Assembly: GCA_036703255.1 (NCBI GenBank)
Contig: DATNPL010000159.1
Coordinates: 62,001 to 126,000 of the forward strand
From: Drouetiella sp036703255
Lineage (GTDB): Bacteria; Cyanobacteriota; Cyanobacteriia; Elainellales; Elainellaceae
Reading direction: 5' to 3'
Length of the DNA stretch: 64,000 nucleotides
This document shows, in pieces, positions 28,401 to 35,876 of the stretch. The first letter of the stretch is position 1, and each line of letters starts with the position of its first letter. The notes beneath the pieces are model-generated. The model was not told the DNA's origin. It searched no databases and saw only the letters and a program-made list of their open reading frames with translations. The position numbers were made by a program, and so were the translations under genes.

Positions 28401-28839
28401 AGAGTCCAACTTAGGGGCGATCGCCCCTTCATCTGAAGCGATCGCGCGGGTCAAGGCTCCAAGCGGTCTTCAAGCGCTCGTGCAGTATATTCACACCGCA
28501 GGATTTCGCAGCTCTGTGGGCAGCTCTTGGCGATCGGTTCTGCGGCAGCTTCAGTACCAAAGCGTTGACTTGCTGCTGTTTTACGTACACAGTGCCGAGC
28601 CGCATCCCCTGTTTGACCGGATAGCGCGAGATTTGCAGAAGCTTGAGGTCAAACCCCCCATTCTGGTCTGGCACTGTCATGCCTATTCCGCTACGGCAAC
28701 TGAGGCCGAGATCAAGGCATTTAATACGCACTGGGGGTCAATAGCCACACAGGTTTTGCCCCCTTGCGTAGAAATGTCTAGCTTACTGGCAGAAATTAAC
28801 CACACCTTGGCACAGGTGAAGCGAGAAAAAAGAGGTTAG
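25453..28839 (+). CDS. CBS-domain hybrid sensor histidine kinase with three receiver-like modules
   Basis: This 1128-aa protein is predicted cytosolic, with no membrane segment. Residues about 8-130 look like a CBS pair (VSLRDFLIDVPACPVTESLSQVWQIFQ; ALGTLSLHHFM). A PAS-like region is at about 150-370. The HisKA domain has His401 (CISHELKTPLT). The HATPase has an N box near 528-536 (NLLSNAIKF), DTGIGIP with Asp560, and GTGLGL. Three receiver-like modules follow at about 690-805, 815-925 and 945-1120. In the first the phosphoacceptor Asp is replaced by Asn738 (IFLNPSLPLLSG). The second keeps an Asp (VVIIDG) but loses the acidic pocket. The third has no acceptor (LLLFYVHS). It is transcribed away from kaiA. 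The role is unknown; a CikA-like clock kinase is one possibility. Confidence 0.85.
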   Translation: MDTVSLRDFLIDVPACPVTESLSQVWQIFQQTNCSRIVVVDGQQIALGTLSLHHFMPYGLKQQASDHSQQSIQTLLNSKATKSLLEPIASFPTQATLRQLQPYLDRASQQNWGLVDDQGRYVGLLDRLALLQRLATDPHLASGQPDAQPEPECFSSVPLLDPLVDLLERLPIPLMLQTSTGQIITQNWVWRRQVGELADPGQIRQEAALILETIASTEEYTAVSSRYPSADAALAQRHADSSELPGFYTGSWDHASSLLEGSRYSGACRLSAEAGACVCTCPMKSGQERVWQFVKISMGTVPSQFNTLAQDASAGFSDLLTASDVATSDASSETSSLFKLATLNFHPDPEWRSLMQTESLWLVLAQDMTEQHQVAKELSAKNADLVQLNRLKDEFLACISHELKTPLTAVLGLSSLLKDKMLGELNDRQSRYAQLIHQSSRHLVLIINNILDLTQIETGQLDLSLHPVEIETLCARAYEQACQIQVVEASGKTQDEKAKTAAEFSLDIKPGIDLLIADELRLRQMLTNLLSNAIKFTEVGGKIGLKVEAWEGWIAFTVWDTGIGIPADKQHLIFQKFQQLENPLTRRFDGTGLGLVLTQRLARMHGGDVTFISQEGRGSEFTLLLPPCPPQAVRSSQTSRIIESSLEGSLEGSAGADSAIAHRSSHDPTTPKAAGIQPAQITTTSDNHLVLVVEAAPKAIENLTHHLTGLGYRVAIARSGTEALEKARRLQPCAIFLNPSLPLLSGWDVLTLLKVDDTTRQIPTVVTAMRMEKKLAYQNGADGFLSQPVEAIDLERCLERAIRPKTSTAETTNLTVLHLREHSLEQEKSGRDVNQLLHPYQYRVLEVDDLEQAELLARVWHPDVVIIDGTFTNPLALMKQFSQSLFLAALPLVTLTAEMTQAANQVSGLSVFPCFAEVGASDAAIANAASWGDSHLQAPAVTSQESTLLQVIQIAAGIQWKPNILIADFTTLEADWLEVAHAAESNLGAIAPSSEAIARVKAPSGLQALVQYIHTAGFRSSVGSSWRSVLRQLQYQSVDLLLFYVHSAEPHPLFDRIARDLQKLEVKPPILVWHCHAYSATATEAEIKAFNTHWGSIATQVLPPCVEMSSLLAEINHTLAQVKREKRG

Positions 28840-28931
28840 GCAGCGCTATTTGCCTTATCCAGAGCATTTCCGGAGCATTGCCCAGAGGGTAGAAATAAGG
28901 AAAAGATCGATTGCGTTAGAGTAAGGTTGCA

Positions 28932-31184
28932 ATGCTCGAAATGAGAGGGGAAATTTTGCATAATTTGCCCTATAGCGGCACAGTTCAGCTTGTAGGACGG
29001 GAAGCCGAACTGACCTTGCTGCACAACAGTCTTCAAGCATCCGATCGCCCTGCTCTTGCCATTCAAGGCGTGGATGGAGTTGGCAAAACAGCCTTGGCAT
29101 TGCGCTACGCCTATGCGTCCTGGAGCCAGAACCTCTATCCAGGCGGCGTCTGTTGGCTGCGATCGCAAGAAGATATCGGCACCCAGATTGTCTGCTTTGC
29201 CAGAGCGCACCTCAACTTGCAGATCCCAGTAAGTCTCAACTTACTAGAGCAAGTCGCCTACTGCTGGGCGCGTTGGCCAGAGGGCACCTTGCTGACGATT
29301 TGGGATGACGTCCTAGATTATGCCCAGATTCAGCCCTATCTGCCGCCCCAGAGCGATCGCTATAAGGTGCTGCTAACCACACCGCACAATTTGGGGGCAG
29401 CGGTGCAGTCGCTGCCGCTAGAAGGATTGCGGGAAGATGCAGCCCTAGAGCTGCTAAAGACAATCCTGTCAGAGAGCCGCATTGCTCAACAATGGGTAGA
29501 GGCGAAGACGCTGTGTAAACGACTAGATTACTTACCGTTAGGCTTGGAGCTGGTCGCACGGTATTTACGGCGCAAGCCAAATTTGGCGATCGCAACTCTG
29601 CTGCAACGCTGGTCTACGCAAAGCCTAGTAACCCAAGCCCTGAAGCAAAGCGAATTCAATACAGCTTTGAGTGTGACAGCAGCACTTGAGCTGAGTTGGC
29701 AAGACCTCTCGGAAACAGCGCAGCGGATAGCCGGGTTAATGAGCTTGTTTGCCCTTGCACCCATTCCTTGGAAGCTGGTAGAAGCCTGTTTTTCTGAGGC
29801 GTATGCCCAAGACTTAGCCAAACCGCGAGATGAGGAGTTGATAGCGCTACACCTGCTTCAGCGATCGGATCAGGCTCAGGAAAGTTATCACCTGCATCGG
29901 CTTTCGCGGGATTTTTTTGCTGCAAAGCGTCAGCCTGTTAGCAAAGGTCAACCCGTGGGGGACTGGCTAAAGCGTTTGCAGCCCTTCTCCACGGCTCAAC
30001 AGCAGCAAAATATCATCGCAGCGGCAATGAAGCAGACGGTTACCTGTGTTGTGGTTTATGCCGCGCAGAAAATTTCCCCGACGCAGATTATCCAATTTGC
30101 ACCCTTGATGCCTCACCTAAGCGAAGTAGCAACTGCCTTTACCGCCTGTTTGGCCGACGATATTTTGACGATTCCCGCCACTCGGATCGCCGGGTTCTAC
30201 CAGGCACAGTCTGCTTACGTCGAAGCGGAGTCTTGGCTGCACAAGGCTCGGGCAGCAGCAGAAAGCCGTTTAGGGAAAAACCACCCTAGCGTGGCTCAAA
30301 GCCTGAACCATCTGGCAGAACTCTATCGATCGCTGGGGCGCTATGGCGACGCAGAACCATTGCTGGTGCGATCGCTCTCGATTTTGGAGAGCCAATGCGG
30401 CACAGACCATCCTGAGGTCGCGACCATCCTCAACAGTCTGGCCGTTTTGTATCAATTGCAAGGGCGATATAGCGAAGCAGAGCCGTTATTAGCGCGATCG
30501 CTCTCAATTTTAGAGAGCCAGTTGGGCACGCAGCACCGTAGCGTCGCCCAAAGCCTGAACAATTTGGCAGAACTTTACCGATCGCTGGGGCGCTATAGCG
30601 ACGCAGAGCCATTGCTGGTGCGATCGCTCTCGATTCTAGAAAGTCAACTGAGTGCAGATCACCTCGACATAGCCACCAGCCTCAATAGTCTGGCTGTCCT
30701 CTATTTTGCCCAAGGGCGCTATGGCGAAGCAGAACCGCTACTGGCGCGATCGCTCTCTATCCGAGAGAGCCAGTTGGGGGCAGATCATGCCCAAGTAGCC
30801 ACCAGCCTGAACAATTTGGCAGAACTCTACCGATCGATCGGGCGCTATGGCGAAGCAGAGCCGCTACTGGCGCGATCGCTCTCCATCCGGGAAAGCCAGT
30901 TGGGGGCAGATCATCCTGAGGTCGCTCAAAGCCTCAACAGCATGGCTTTACTCTATGCTGCACAAGGCAACTTCAGCGAAGCCGAGCCGTTTTATCTCCG
31001 GGCAGTCGCCATTTTGGGTTATCAGTTGGGCAAAACCCATCCCAATACCCAAGCGGTTTGGAAAAACCTCATGAGCTTCTTGCAGCAAGTTATTCAAGCA
31101 GGGCAAACCGCACAGCTCTCGCAGCATCCCGTCACGCAAAAATTGCTGGGGCATCTAGCCCATACCCCCGGCAATCTTGCCTAA
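28932..31184 (+). CDS. NB-ARC (STAND) ATPase with kinesin-light-chain-type TPR repeats
   Basis: This 750-aa protein starts almost directly with the ATPase: VGREAEL near 21 and P-loop GVDGVGKT at 46-53. Walker B-like LLTIWDDV and the GLPL-type LDYLPLGLELVARYL follow. The winged-helix and linker part extends to about residue 440. Then come six or seven 42-residue TPR units (GRYGEAEPLLARSLSI, LGADHPEVAQSLNN) to about 700. No N-terminal effector domain (TIR, nuclease, protease) is present. STAND proteins oligomerise when the repeat region senses a ligand or partner. It begins 92 bp after the hybrid kinase on the same strand, so co-transcription is possible. Function unknown. Confidence 0.85.
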   Translation: MLEMRGEILHNLPYSGTVQLVGREAELTLLHNSLQASDRPALAIQGVDGVGKTALALRYAYASWSQNLYPGGVCWLRSQEDIGTQIVCFARAHLNLQIPVSLNLLEQVAYCWARWPEGTLLTIWDDVLDYAQIQPYLPPQSDRYKVLLTTPHNLGAAVQSLPLEGLREDAALELLKTILSESRIAQQWVEAKTLCKRLDYLPLGLELVARYLRRKPNLAIATLLQRWSTQSLVTQALKQSEFNTALSVTAALELSWQDLSETAQRIAGLMSLFALAPIPWKLVEACFSEAYAQDLAKPRDEELIALHLLQRSDQAQESYHLHRLSRDFFAAKRQPVSKGQPVGDWLKRLQPFSTAQQQQNIIAAAMKQTVTCVVVYAAQKISPTQIIQFAPLMPHLSEVATAFTACLADDILTIPATRIAGFYQAQSAYVEAESWLHKARAAAESRLGKNHPSVAQSLNHLAELYRSLGRYGDAEPLLVRSLSILESQCGTDHPEVATILNSLAVLYQLQGRYSEAEPLLARSLSILESQLGTQHRSVAQSLNNLAELYRSLGRYSDAEPLLVRSLSILESQLSADHLDIATSLNSLAVLYFAQGRYGEAEPLLARSLSIRESQLGADHAQVATSLNNLAELYRSIGRYGEAEPLLARSLSIRESQLGADHPEVAQSLNSMALLYAAQGNFSEAEPFYLRAVAILGYQLGKTHPNTQAVWKNLMSFLQQVIQAGQTAQLSQHPVTQKLLGHLAHTPGNLA
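30268..31010 (+). repeat. 126-bp tandem repeat array inside the TPR region, one HIP1 site per unit
   Basis: The TPR codons repeat with an exact 126-bp period. GCGATCGC occurs at 30368, 30494, 30620, 30746 and 30872, always in the same codon position (the R-S-L-S of the TPR). The units are highly similar at DNA level, suggesting recent expansion or gene conversion. Confidence 0.9.
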
Positions 31185-31325
31185 ATCAGGCCATTGCTGG
31201 AATCGTTATGCTTGTGCCAAACAGCAGTCTTCAGCCTATGAGCCTCTAGTCTGCTCCGGTTCTGTTGTAGGCTGTAAATAGAATCGAAAATTAAATTTGA
31301 CATATTTGGCTCTGTAAAAAAGGTT

Positions 31326-31859
31326 ATGGACGATCGCTTATTACCCGCCATCTATCTCAGTATTTTGGTGGCTTTGCTAGGAGGAGCCTGCTGGTTTCTG
31401 TTTCGGCAAGTGCTCAAAACGCGGCGCACTGAGATGAGGCTTGCCAAACTGCAAAACAAGCTCAGCCAAGGCAAAGGCACGTCGCAGGAATACTACGAGC
31501 TAGGCGGGATTTTGTTGGACAAACGGTTATACAGTCAGGCGATCGCTCAATTTCAAAAAGCGCTCAAGGCCAAAGATTTGGAAGCAGGAGAAAATGCTGC
31601 TTTCATCTACAATGCGCTGGGGTTTGCCTATGCAGCGCAAGAGCAGTTTGATCTGGCGATTAAACAATACAAAGAGGCTTTAGAGCGGATTCCCGACTAT
31701 CCCACAGCGCTCAATAACATTGGCTTTGCCTACGAGAAAAAACAGCTCACGGCTCAAGCGCTAGAGTCTTACGAAGCCTCCCTTCAGTTGGAACCCAACA
31801 ATGCGACTGCTCGGCGGCGAGTGGAATCGCTGCGTAAGCGCCTGGTTCCTTCTTCATAA
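31326..31859 (+). CDS. ycf37: Ycf37-like TPR protein, photosystem I assembly/stability factor
   Basis: This 177-aa protein has an N-terminal membrane anchor (LLPAIYLSILVALLGGACWFLF), a basic segment (RQVLKTRRTEMRLAKLQNKL) and three TPR units (YYELGGILLDKRLYSQAIAQFQKAL; AFIYNALGFAYAAQEQFDLAIKQYKEAL; PTALNNIGFAYEKKQLTAQALESYEASL). This layout matches Ycf37/Pyg7, a thylakoid protein needed for photosystem I assembly or stability. The following gene is ycf66, also plastid-conserved. The assignment rests on domain order and motif memory and is good but not certain. Confidence 0.75.
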   Translation: MDDRLLPAIYLSILVALLGGACWFLFRQVLKTRRTEMRLAKLQNKLSQGKGTSQEYYELGGILLDKRLYSQAIAQFQKALKAKDLEAGENAAFIYNALGFAYAAQEQFDLAIKQYKEALERIPDYPTALNNIGFAYEKKQLTAQALESYEASLQLEPNNATARRRVESLRKRLVPSS

Positions 31860-31933
31860 AAGCTTCATATTGTCAAGCCGATTGAGGTAAGCACTGACCG
31901 CTATGCTGTCTTCAGTGTCTTCGGAAAAACACA

Positions 31934-32746
31934 ATGTTCGCCTATATCCTGGCACTCGCAGTCTGCCTTGGCAGTCTTAGCTTATATCTGTCTGCCTTTG
32001 CGCTTCCAGAAATTTATCGCAAACATGATTTGCTCTGGAGTGGTCTGGGGTTATTTTATGCGCTGGTGCTTTGGACTTGTGCAGGCAGAATTACAGGCAG
32101 CCTGCTGCTAGGGCAAATGGCAAGCGTAGCGCTTTTAGGCTGGTTGGGCTGGCAAACGCTAACGCTGCGTTTTGCCCAGATGCCTCTAGAGCAGCGCACA
32201 CAGGGCGAATCGCTGCAAGAAGCTGTTCAAGCCAAGCTTGCTCAACTTCAAACGATTGTTGAGAATGGATCTTGGCGGGTTTACGTTGCCAAGGTTGTAG
32301 ATCGGCTTCCCGATCGCGCTGCTAGCTTTGCCAAAACGCTTCTGGGGTGGCTTGAGGCACTAGTGAGCACCACCTTGAGCAGCCTGATCGGAGTTGCTAA
32401 TGCTGTCCCTGATGCGACTTCCGAAGCTCCACCGGATATTGCGGCTGAGATTGCGGCTCATCCTGCCTCTGAAGAAACTGCCGCGATCGATCGCCCCGTT
32501 CCCCCATCGCGACCTTCTGCTGGGGATTTGGCCTCACGACCAGCCGAAGCGAATCCTCTAACAACAGATGTGGCAGCAGAGACAGCAGAGGTAGCCTTAG
32601 AGTGGGACGACTTAGAGCCTGAAATACACCCTGAATTAGAGACGATCGATGGAGTCGGCTGGGATTTTCATGCAGAGTCTGCTCAGGGGCAAGCGCCCGA
32701 TGCTTCGCTTTCATCCCCTAAATCGGCTAGAGAACCCTCAGAGTAG
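31934..32746 (+). CDS. ycf66: Ycf66 family membrane protein
   Basis: This is a 270-aa protein. The conserved part is the N-terminal 100 residues, with two or three membrane helices: AYILALAVCLGSLSLYLSAF, then the block WSGLGLFYALVLWTCAGRITG and LLLGQMASVALLGWLGWQTLTLR. These match the Ycf66 family of cyanobacteria and plastids. The C-terminal half (about 130-270) is Ala/Glu/Pro-rich and probably disordered. Function is unknown. It lies 74 bp after ycf37 on the same strand and is probably co-transcribed. Confidence 0.85.
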   Translation: MFAYILALAVCLGSLSLYLSAFALPEIYRKHDLLWSGLGLFYALVLWTCAGRITGSLLLGQMASVALLGWLGWQTLTLRFAQMPLEQRTQGESLQEAVQAKLAQLQTIVENGSWRVYVAKVVDRLPDRAASFAKTLLGWLEALVSTTLSSLIGVANAVPDATSEAPPDIAAEIAAHPASEETAAIDRPVPPSRPSAGDLASRPAEANPLTTDVAAETAEVALEWDDLEPEIHPELETIDGVGWDFHAESAQGQAPDASLSSPKSAREPSE

Positions 32747-32847
32747 ACCAGGAGTAGACCAAGCGCCCTCCAGCGAATCGCAGTAGCTGTAGCGAAGTTA
32801 GGGCAGGGTGCGCCCAGAAAGAGGCACTACGCAATTAGGTTAGGGCA

Positions 32848-32894
32848 GGTTATTTTTTGAAAGCCTCGCTACGCGAGGCTTTCAAAAAATAACC
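32848..32894. repeat. 22-bp perfect palindrome, 3-nt loop
   Basis: Left arm starts GGTTATTTTTTGAAAGCC and both arms are exact complements around the loop TAC (32870-32872). T's come first and A's last, so neither strand gives a stem followed by U's. It stands about 100 bp after ycf66 and 138 bp before the next gene. The rest of this gap holds nothing recognisable. Confidence 0.9.
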
Positions 32895-33031
32895 CATTTG
32901 GATCTAAGCGCGTAGGGCTATATCACCACCCTTGGCTGATGGAGATTAGTGCCTAGCCTGATGCTAGCACCCCCACCTGTGGGAATTCTAAGGGAATTCA
33001 GGGTTATCTAAGGGCGGCATGACGAAGCCAT

Positions 33032-34591
33032 ATGACTGAGCCATCTTTTGGGAAAGACACAGCGCCGATCGCCAGCCCAGCCTTTTCTGAGGCGCATTCG
33101 CACTCTGAGGCGCACAAGGGCACTCTCCTCAACTCAGGCGATCGCTTGCTGACGTTTGCCAAAGCTGGCAATCCTCAGGCCATAGCAGCACTGCTGTCCA
33201 AAAAGCTCTACCCTTATGGCATCTCGATCAAGTCAAAGTTTCAGTCTGCCTGTCTCGAACTGCTCTTAGAGTCTTCTTCCATACCCAATCAGCGACTCTG
33301 CATTATGTTGATCCTAGGGGAACTGGTGCGCTTGCAAATTCCTGGACTGGTTTCTGTGCATTTGTTTGCTCGTCAGGCCGGGAGTACTTCAGTAGCTTGG
33401 ACACAGATCCTAGATTTGCAGCCAACCCCCCTCACCCCATCAAATGCTCCCTGCGAAATCTCAGCATGGCGCGATCGCGTTTCTCAAGCCGATCTGTCTG
33501 CCATGAAAGCCCTGCTCGATCGCACCTTGGCTCACAAGCAAACTACAGCGACTCTCACACTTCACTCAAATTCTCTAGACATCTTGCTAGAGGCAAAGGC
33601 TTCTCCAGATGAGCAGGTCTGTCTCACGCTGATCTGCCGCGAGATTAGCCATTGGAATTTGACCCCGTTGGCGATCGATCACCTTTGGGTCAGAGGGCTT
33701 CCTCGCCATAGCAGTGATCCCGTTTGGGAGAGACAAGTTTTGTTGCAAGCAGCCGAAGGAATTTCAGAACTGCGCCAGATCGCCTTAGGCAACTGCAAGC
33801 ATACCGTACCTGCTCCGGCACCCCGGCGCGATCGCCTTGCGACTCCGATTGATGCGGCAGGCTGGAAAACTCTTGCAGCAAGCTTTGTGCTAGCTAGCCT
33901 GCTCATGGCTTCCCAACAGCTCACATTTCTGGTTAGCCCTCTGCTCATCATCGTGCATGAGTTAGGTCATGCCAGCTTGGCTTGGCTGTTTGGCTACGCC
34001 GCTCTGCCCGCTTTTGACTTCATGTATGGCGGGGGGATAACGATGCAAACCACCGATCGCATTCCGCTGTTGCTGTTTGGCATTTGCAGTGGCTTTGCCT
34101 ATCTTTGCTACCGCTATCGCCACAATGATCTCACCTCTCGCTTCCTGTTGGGTGGAGCGATCGCCTATAGCATTTGTGCCTTAACCCCAATTCACACGCT
34201 GCTGATGGTGGCTATGGGGCATGGATTTGAGCTGCTGTTTGCCGGAGTTTTTTTGTATCGTGCCCTGAGTGGCTGGGGCTGTCGCCAGAGCATCGAACGA
34301 CCGCTTTACGGCATGTTAGGGTTGTTCACGGTGTTTTACAACGTTCGCTTTGCCTATCGCCTGCTGGCTGACGCTGAAGAGCGGGGAATCTACCAGATGG
34401 GCAAAGGAAATCTTTTGGATCATGATTTTGTCAGATTGGCGATCGATTATTTCAATGTCGATCTATCGAGAATTGTGGCTATTTTTCTGATCTGCACGCT
34501 TGTAACCCCGATCGTGACTTTTCTGCTGTTTCGCTACAGAGTCGTCACGCTGTATCTGTTTAGTCGGCTTTTTTGGGTGACGCAAGACTGA
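33032..34591 (+). CDS. Membrane protein with M50-like HELGH zinc-protease motif and two N-terminal cyanobacterial repeats
   Basis: In this 519-aa protein residues about 33-135 and 145-250 are two divergent copies of a domain common in cyanobacterial proteins. The first shows FAKAGNPQAIAALLSKKLYPYGI and LELLLESSSIPNQRLC; the second shows LDILLEAKASPDEQVC. The rest is polytopic membrane protein with HELGH at residues 309-313 in LLIIVHELGHASLAWLF, the zinc motif of site-2-type proteases or M50 relatives. I see no clear third ligand of the LDG type, so it could be a peptidase-like membrane protein without proteolysis. No partner is evident from the neighbours. Confidence 0.7.
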   Translation: MTEPSFGKDTAPIASPAFSEAHSHSEAHKGTLLNSGDRLLTFAKAGNPQAIAALLSKKLYPYGISIKSKFQSACLELLLESSSIPNQRLCIMLILGELVRLQIPGLVSVHLFARQAGSTSVAWTQILDLQPTPLTPSNAPCEISAWRDRVSQADLSAMKALLDRTLAHKQTTATLTLHSNSLDILLEAKASPDEQVCLTLICREISHWNLTPLAIDHLWVRGLPRHSSDPVWERQVLLQAAEGISELRQIALGNCKHTVPAPAPRRDRLATPIDAAGWKTLAASFVLASLLMASQQLTFLVSPLLIIVHELGHASLAWLFGYAALPAFDFMYGGGITMQTTDRIPLLLFGICSGFAYLCYRYRHNDLTSRFLLGGAIAYSICALTPIHTLLMVAMGHGFELLFAGVFLYRALSGWGCRQSIERPLYGMLGLFTVFYNVRFAYRLLADAEERGIYQMGKGNLLDHDFVRLAIDYFNVDLSRIVAIFLICTLVTPIVTFLLFRYRVVTLYLFSRLFWVTQD

Positions 34592-34722
34592 AGCAGCCGT
34601 TTGACGCTTACAGGAACATTGCTGCATTTAGAAAAGAATTTTGAGAAAGCGAGTCAACACATAAATTTTTGTAAACTTATATTAGATTAGATAGCTGAAC
34701 TTTCACTTTACTCTTCGTCATA

Positions 34723-35274
34723 ATGATTTCTCGGCGCACTTTTTTCGGCTTGCTGTGGATGCTTTGTCTGGTTTTAGTCACTGCGTTTGGTGGCGGATCG
34801 GCTGCGATCGCGATGGGAGGCGAACAGCCACCTCTAAACCAACCCGCCCCTGCGTTCACGCTGCCTACCAATTCTGGAGATGGCGAGGTTTCTTTGTCAG
34901 ATTACCGAGGCCAATGGGTTGTCGCCTACTTCTATCCCAAAGACTTTACGCCTGGATGCACGCTCGAAGCCCGTCGCTTTCAACAAGACTTACCGAAATA
35001 TCAAGCCAAAAATGTGCAAATCCTTGGTATTAGCGTCGATGATGTAGACTCTCATGCTGAGTTTTGTGATTCGGAAGGGCTGAAGTTTCCCCTCCTGGCT
35101 GATGTGGATGGCAAAGTCAGCAAAGCCTATGGCTCTTGGCTAGGATATTCTGCCCTGCGGCACACCTACATCATTGACCCAGAAGGCATGATGCGAGAGC
35201 GGTTTTTGGGCGTGCGACCAGCCATTCATAGCGCCGAAGTGCTGTCCAAGCTAGATGAGCTGCAAGCCACCTAA
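34723..35274 (+). CDS. Peroxiredoxin, PrxQ/BCP type, exported
   Basis: This 183-aa thiol peroxidase has a signal peptide (residues 1-30, ending AAIAMGG; the head has a twin-Arg MISRRTFFG), so it probably acts in the thylakoid lumen or periplasm. The peroxidatic cysteine is Cys79 in DFTPGCTLEARRF. The usual PrxQ resolving cysteine five residues later is replaced by Arg, and the only other mature cysteine is Cys115 (HAEFCDSEGLKFPLLAD). It is either an atypical two-Cys or a one-Cys enzyme. The gene is monocistronic: a long palindrome and a terminator follow. Confidence 0.9.
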   Translation: MISRRTFFGLLWMLCLVLVTAFGGGSAAIAMGGEQPPLNQPAPAFTLPTNSGDGEVSLSDYRGQWVVAYFYPKDFTPGCTLEARRFQQDLPKYQAKNVQILGISVDDVDSHAEFCDSEGLKFPLLADVDGKVSKAYGSWLGYSALRHTYIIDPEGMMRERFLGVRPAIHSAEVLSKLDELQAT

Positions 35275-35307
35275 TCTTTTGCTGTGTTATGGTCATTCTT
35301 CGTAGAA

Positions 35308-35344
35308 CATTTTTGTGAGCGCGCAGAGCGCGCTCACAAAAATG
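35308..35344. repeat. 17-bp perfect palindrome, 3-nt loop
   Basis: CATTTTTGTGAGCGCGC, loop AGA, then the exact complement, with T's before and A's after the stem. It lies 33 bp after the peroxiredoxin stop and is separate from the A/T-correct terminator at 35384-35412. Confidence 0.9.
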
Positions 35345-35383
35345 CCACTGTCTTAAAAACAAGAGCAGTTCAAAGAAAAGGGC

Positions 35384-35412
35384 AAAAAAAGGGGAGCGAT
35401 CGCCCCTTTTTT
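35384..35412. terminator. Bidirectional terminator between peroxiredoxin gene and psbK
   Basis: A seven-A run, GGGG, the HIP1-type octamer GCGATCGC in the loop region, CCCC and six T's. It can serve the plus-strand peroxiredoxin gene and, on the other strand, psbK whose stop is 37 bp away. Confidence 0.75.
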
Positions 35413-35449
35413 AATACAGATGAAACAAATATACGTGAAAGAAAGTTTC

Positions 35450-35584
35450 TTATCTAAAACCAACAGAGGCTTGCCACACAAAAGCAAGCAGCAAGAAGAA
35501 GACAGGAATCACAGGCAGAACATCCACTAGGGGATCAAAAATGGCATAAGCTTCGGGTAGTTTTGCTAACAGCGCCGCTTCCAT
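35450..35584 (-). CDS. psbK: Photosystem II reaction centre protein K
   Basis: This 44-codon gene is shorter than usual ORF cut-offs. Translation begins MEAALLAKLPEAYAIFDP and ends AFVWQASVGFR, a match to PsbK along its whole length. The precursor head MEAALLAK is removed to leave a 37-residue single-helix subunit at the edge of photosystem II. GGAGAGG lies 11 nt before the ATG on the minus strand. It stands between the terminator at 35384 and a small zinc-ribbon-like gene upstream. Confidence 0.95.
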   Translation of the reverse strand: MEAALLAKLPEAYAIFDPLVDVLPVIPVFFLLLAFVWQASVGFR

Positions 35585-35663
35585 GAATGGGTTAACCTCT
35601 CCAACACGAGTTCATAATTGACACAGATTTTAACACGGTTGGGGGCTGCAAAATGGCTAGAGC

Positions 35664-35864
35664 CTACCGCTTTTTCTGAGCTTTCCAGGTGCCGCCATAG
35701 ACATAGTGAGGATTATTTTGGCTGATGCTAGGAAAGCAAGCAGGGCAGGCAAAAATCCATTGCTGAGAGGCATCAATCTGCGATCGATACAGTACGGCTG
35801 CCCGTTGACTGCATTGTGAGCAGAGCTTGCTGCGAACCACGCGCATTTTGTGACTCGATCTCAT
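35664..35864 (-). CDS. Small conserved cyanobacterial protein with two CxxC pairs
   Basis: This 66-aa protein has CSQC (residues 15-18) and CPAC (40-43) spaced like a zinc ribbon, plus the end YVYGGTWKAQKKR. The sequence looks coding and I recall similar small proteins in other cyanobacteria; function is unknown. It starts 12 bp after the stop of the PIN/TRAM gene on the same strand, so it is probably co-transcribed. An internal ATG at residue 7 is an alternative start. Confidence 0.7.
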   Translation of the reverse strand: MRSSHKMRVVRSKLCSQCSQRAAVLYRSQIDASQQWIFACPACFPSISQNNPHYVYGGTWKAQKKR

Positions 35865-35876
35865 ACTCTTGCAATC

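Noticed and set aside
30268..31010. Regular repeats that might suggest a CRISPR array
   Set aside because: The 126-bp units are wholly coding (TPR codons) with no spacers.
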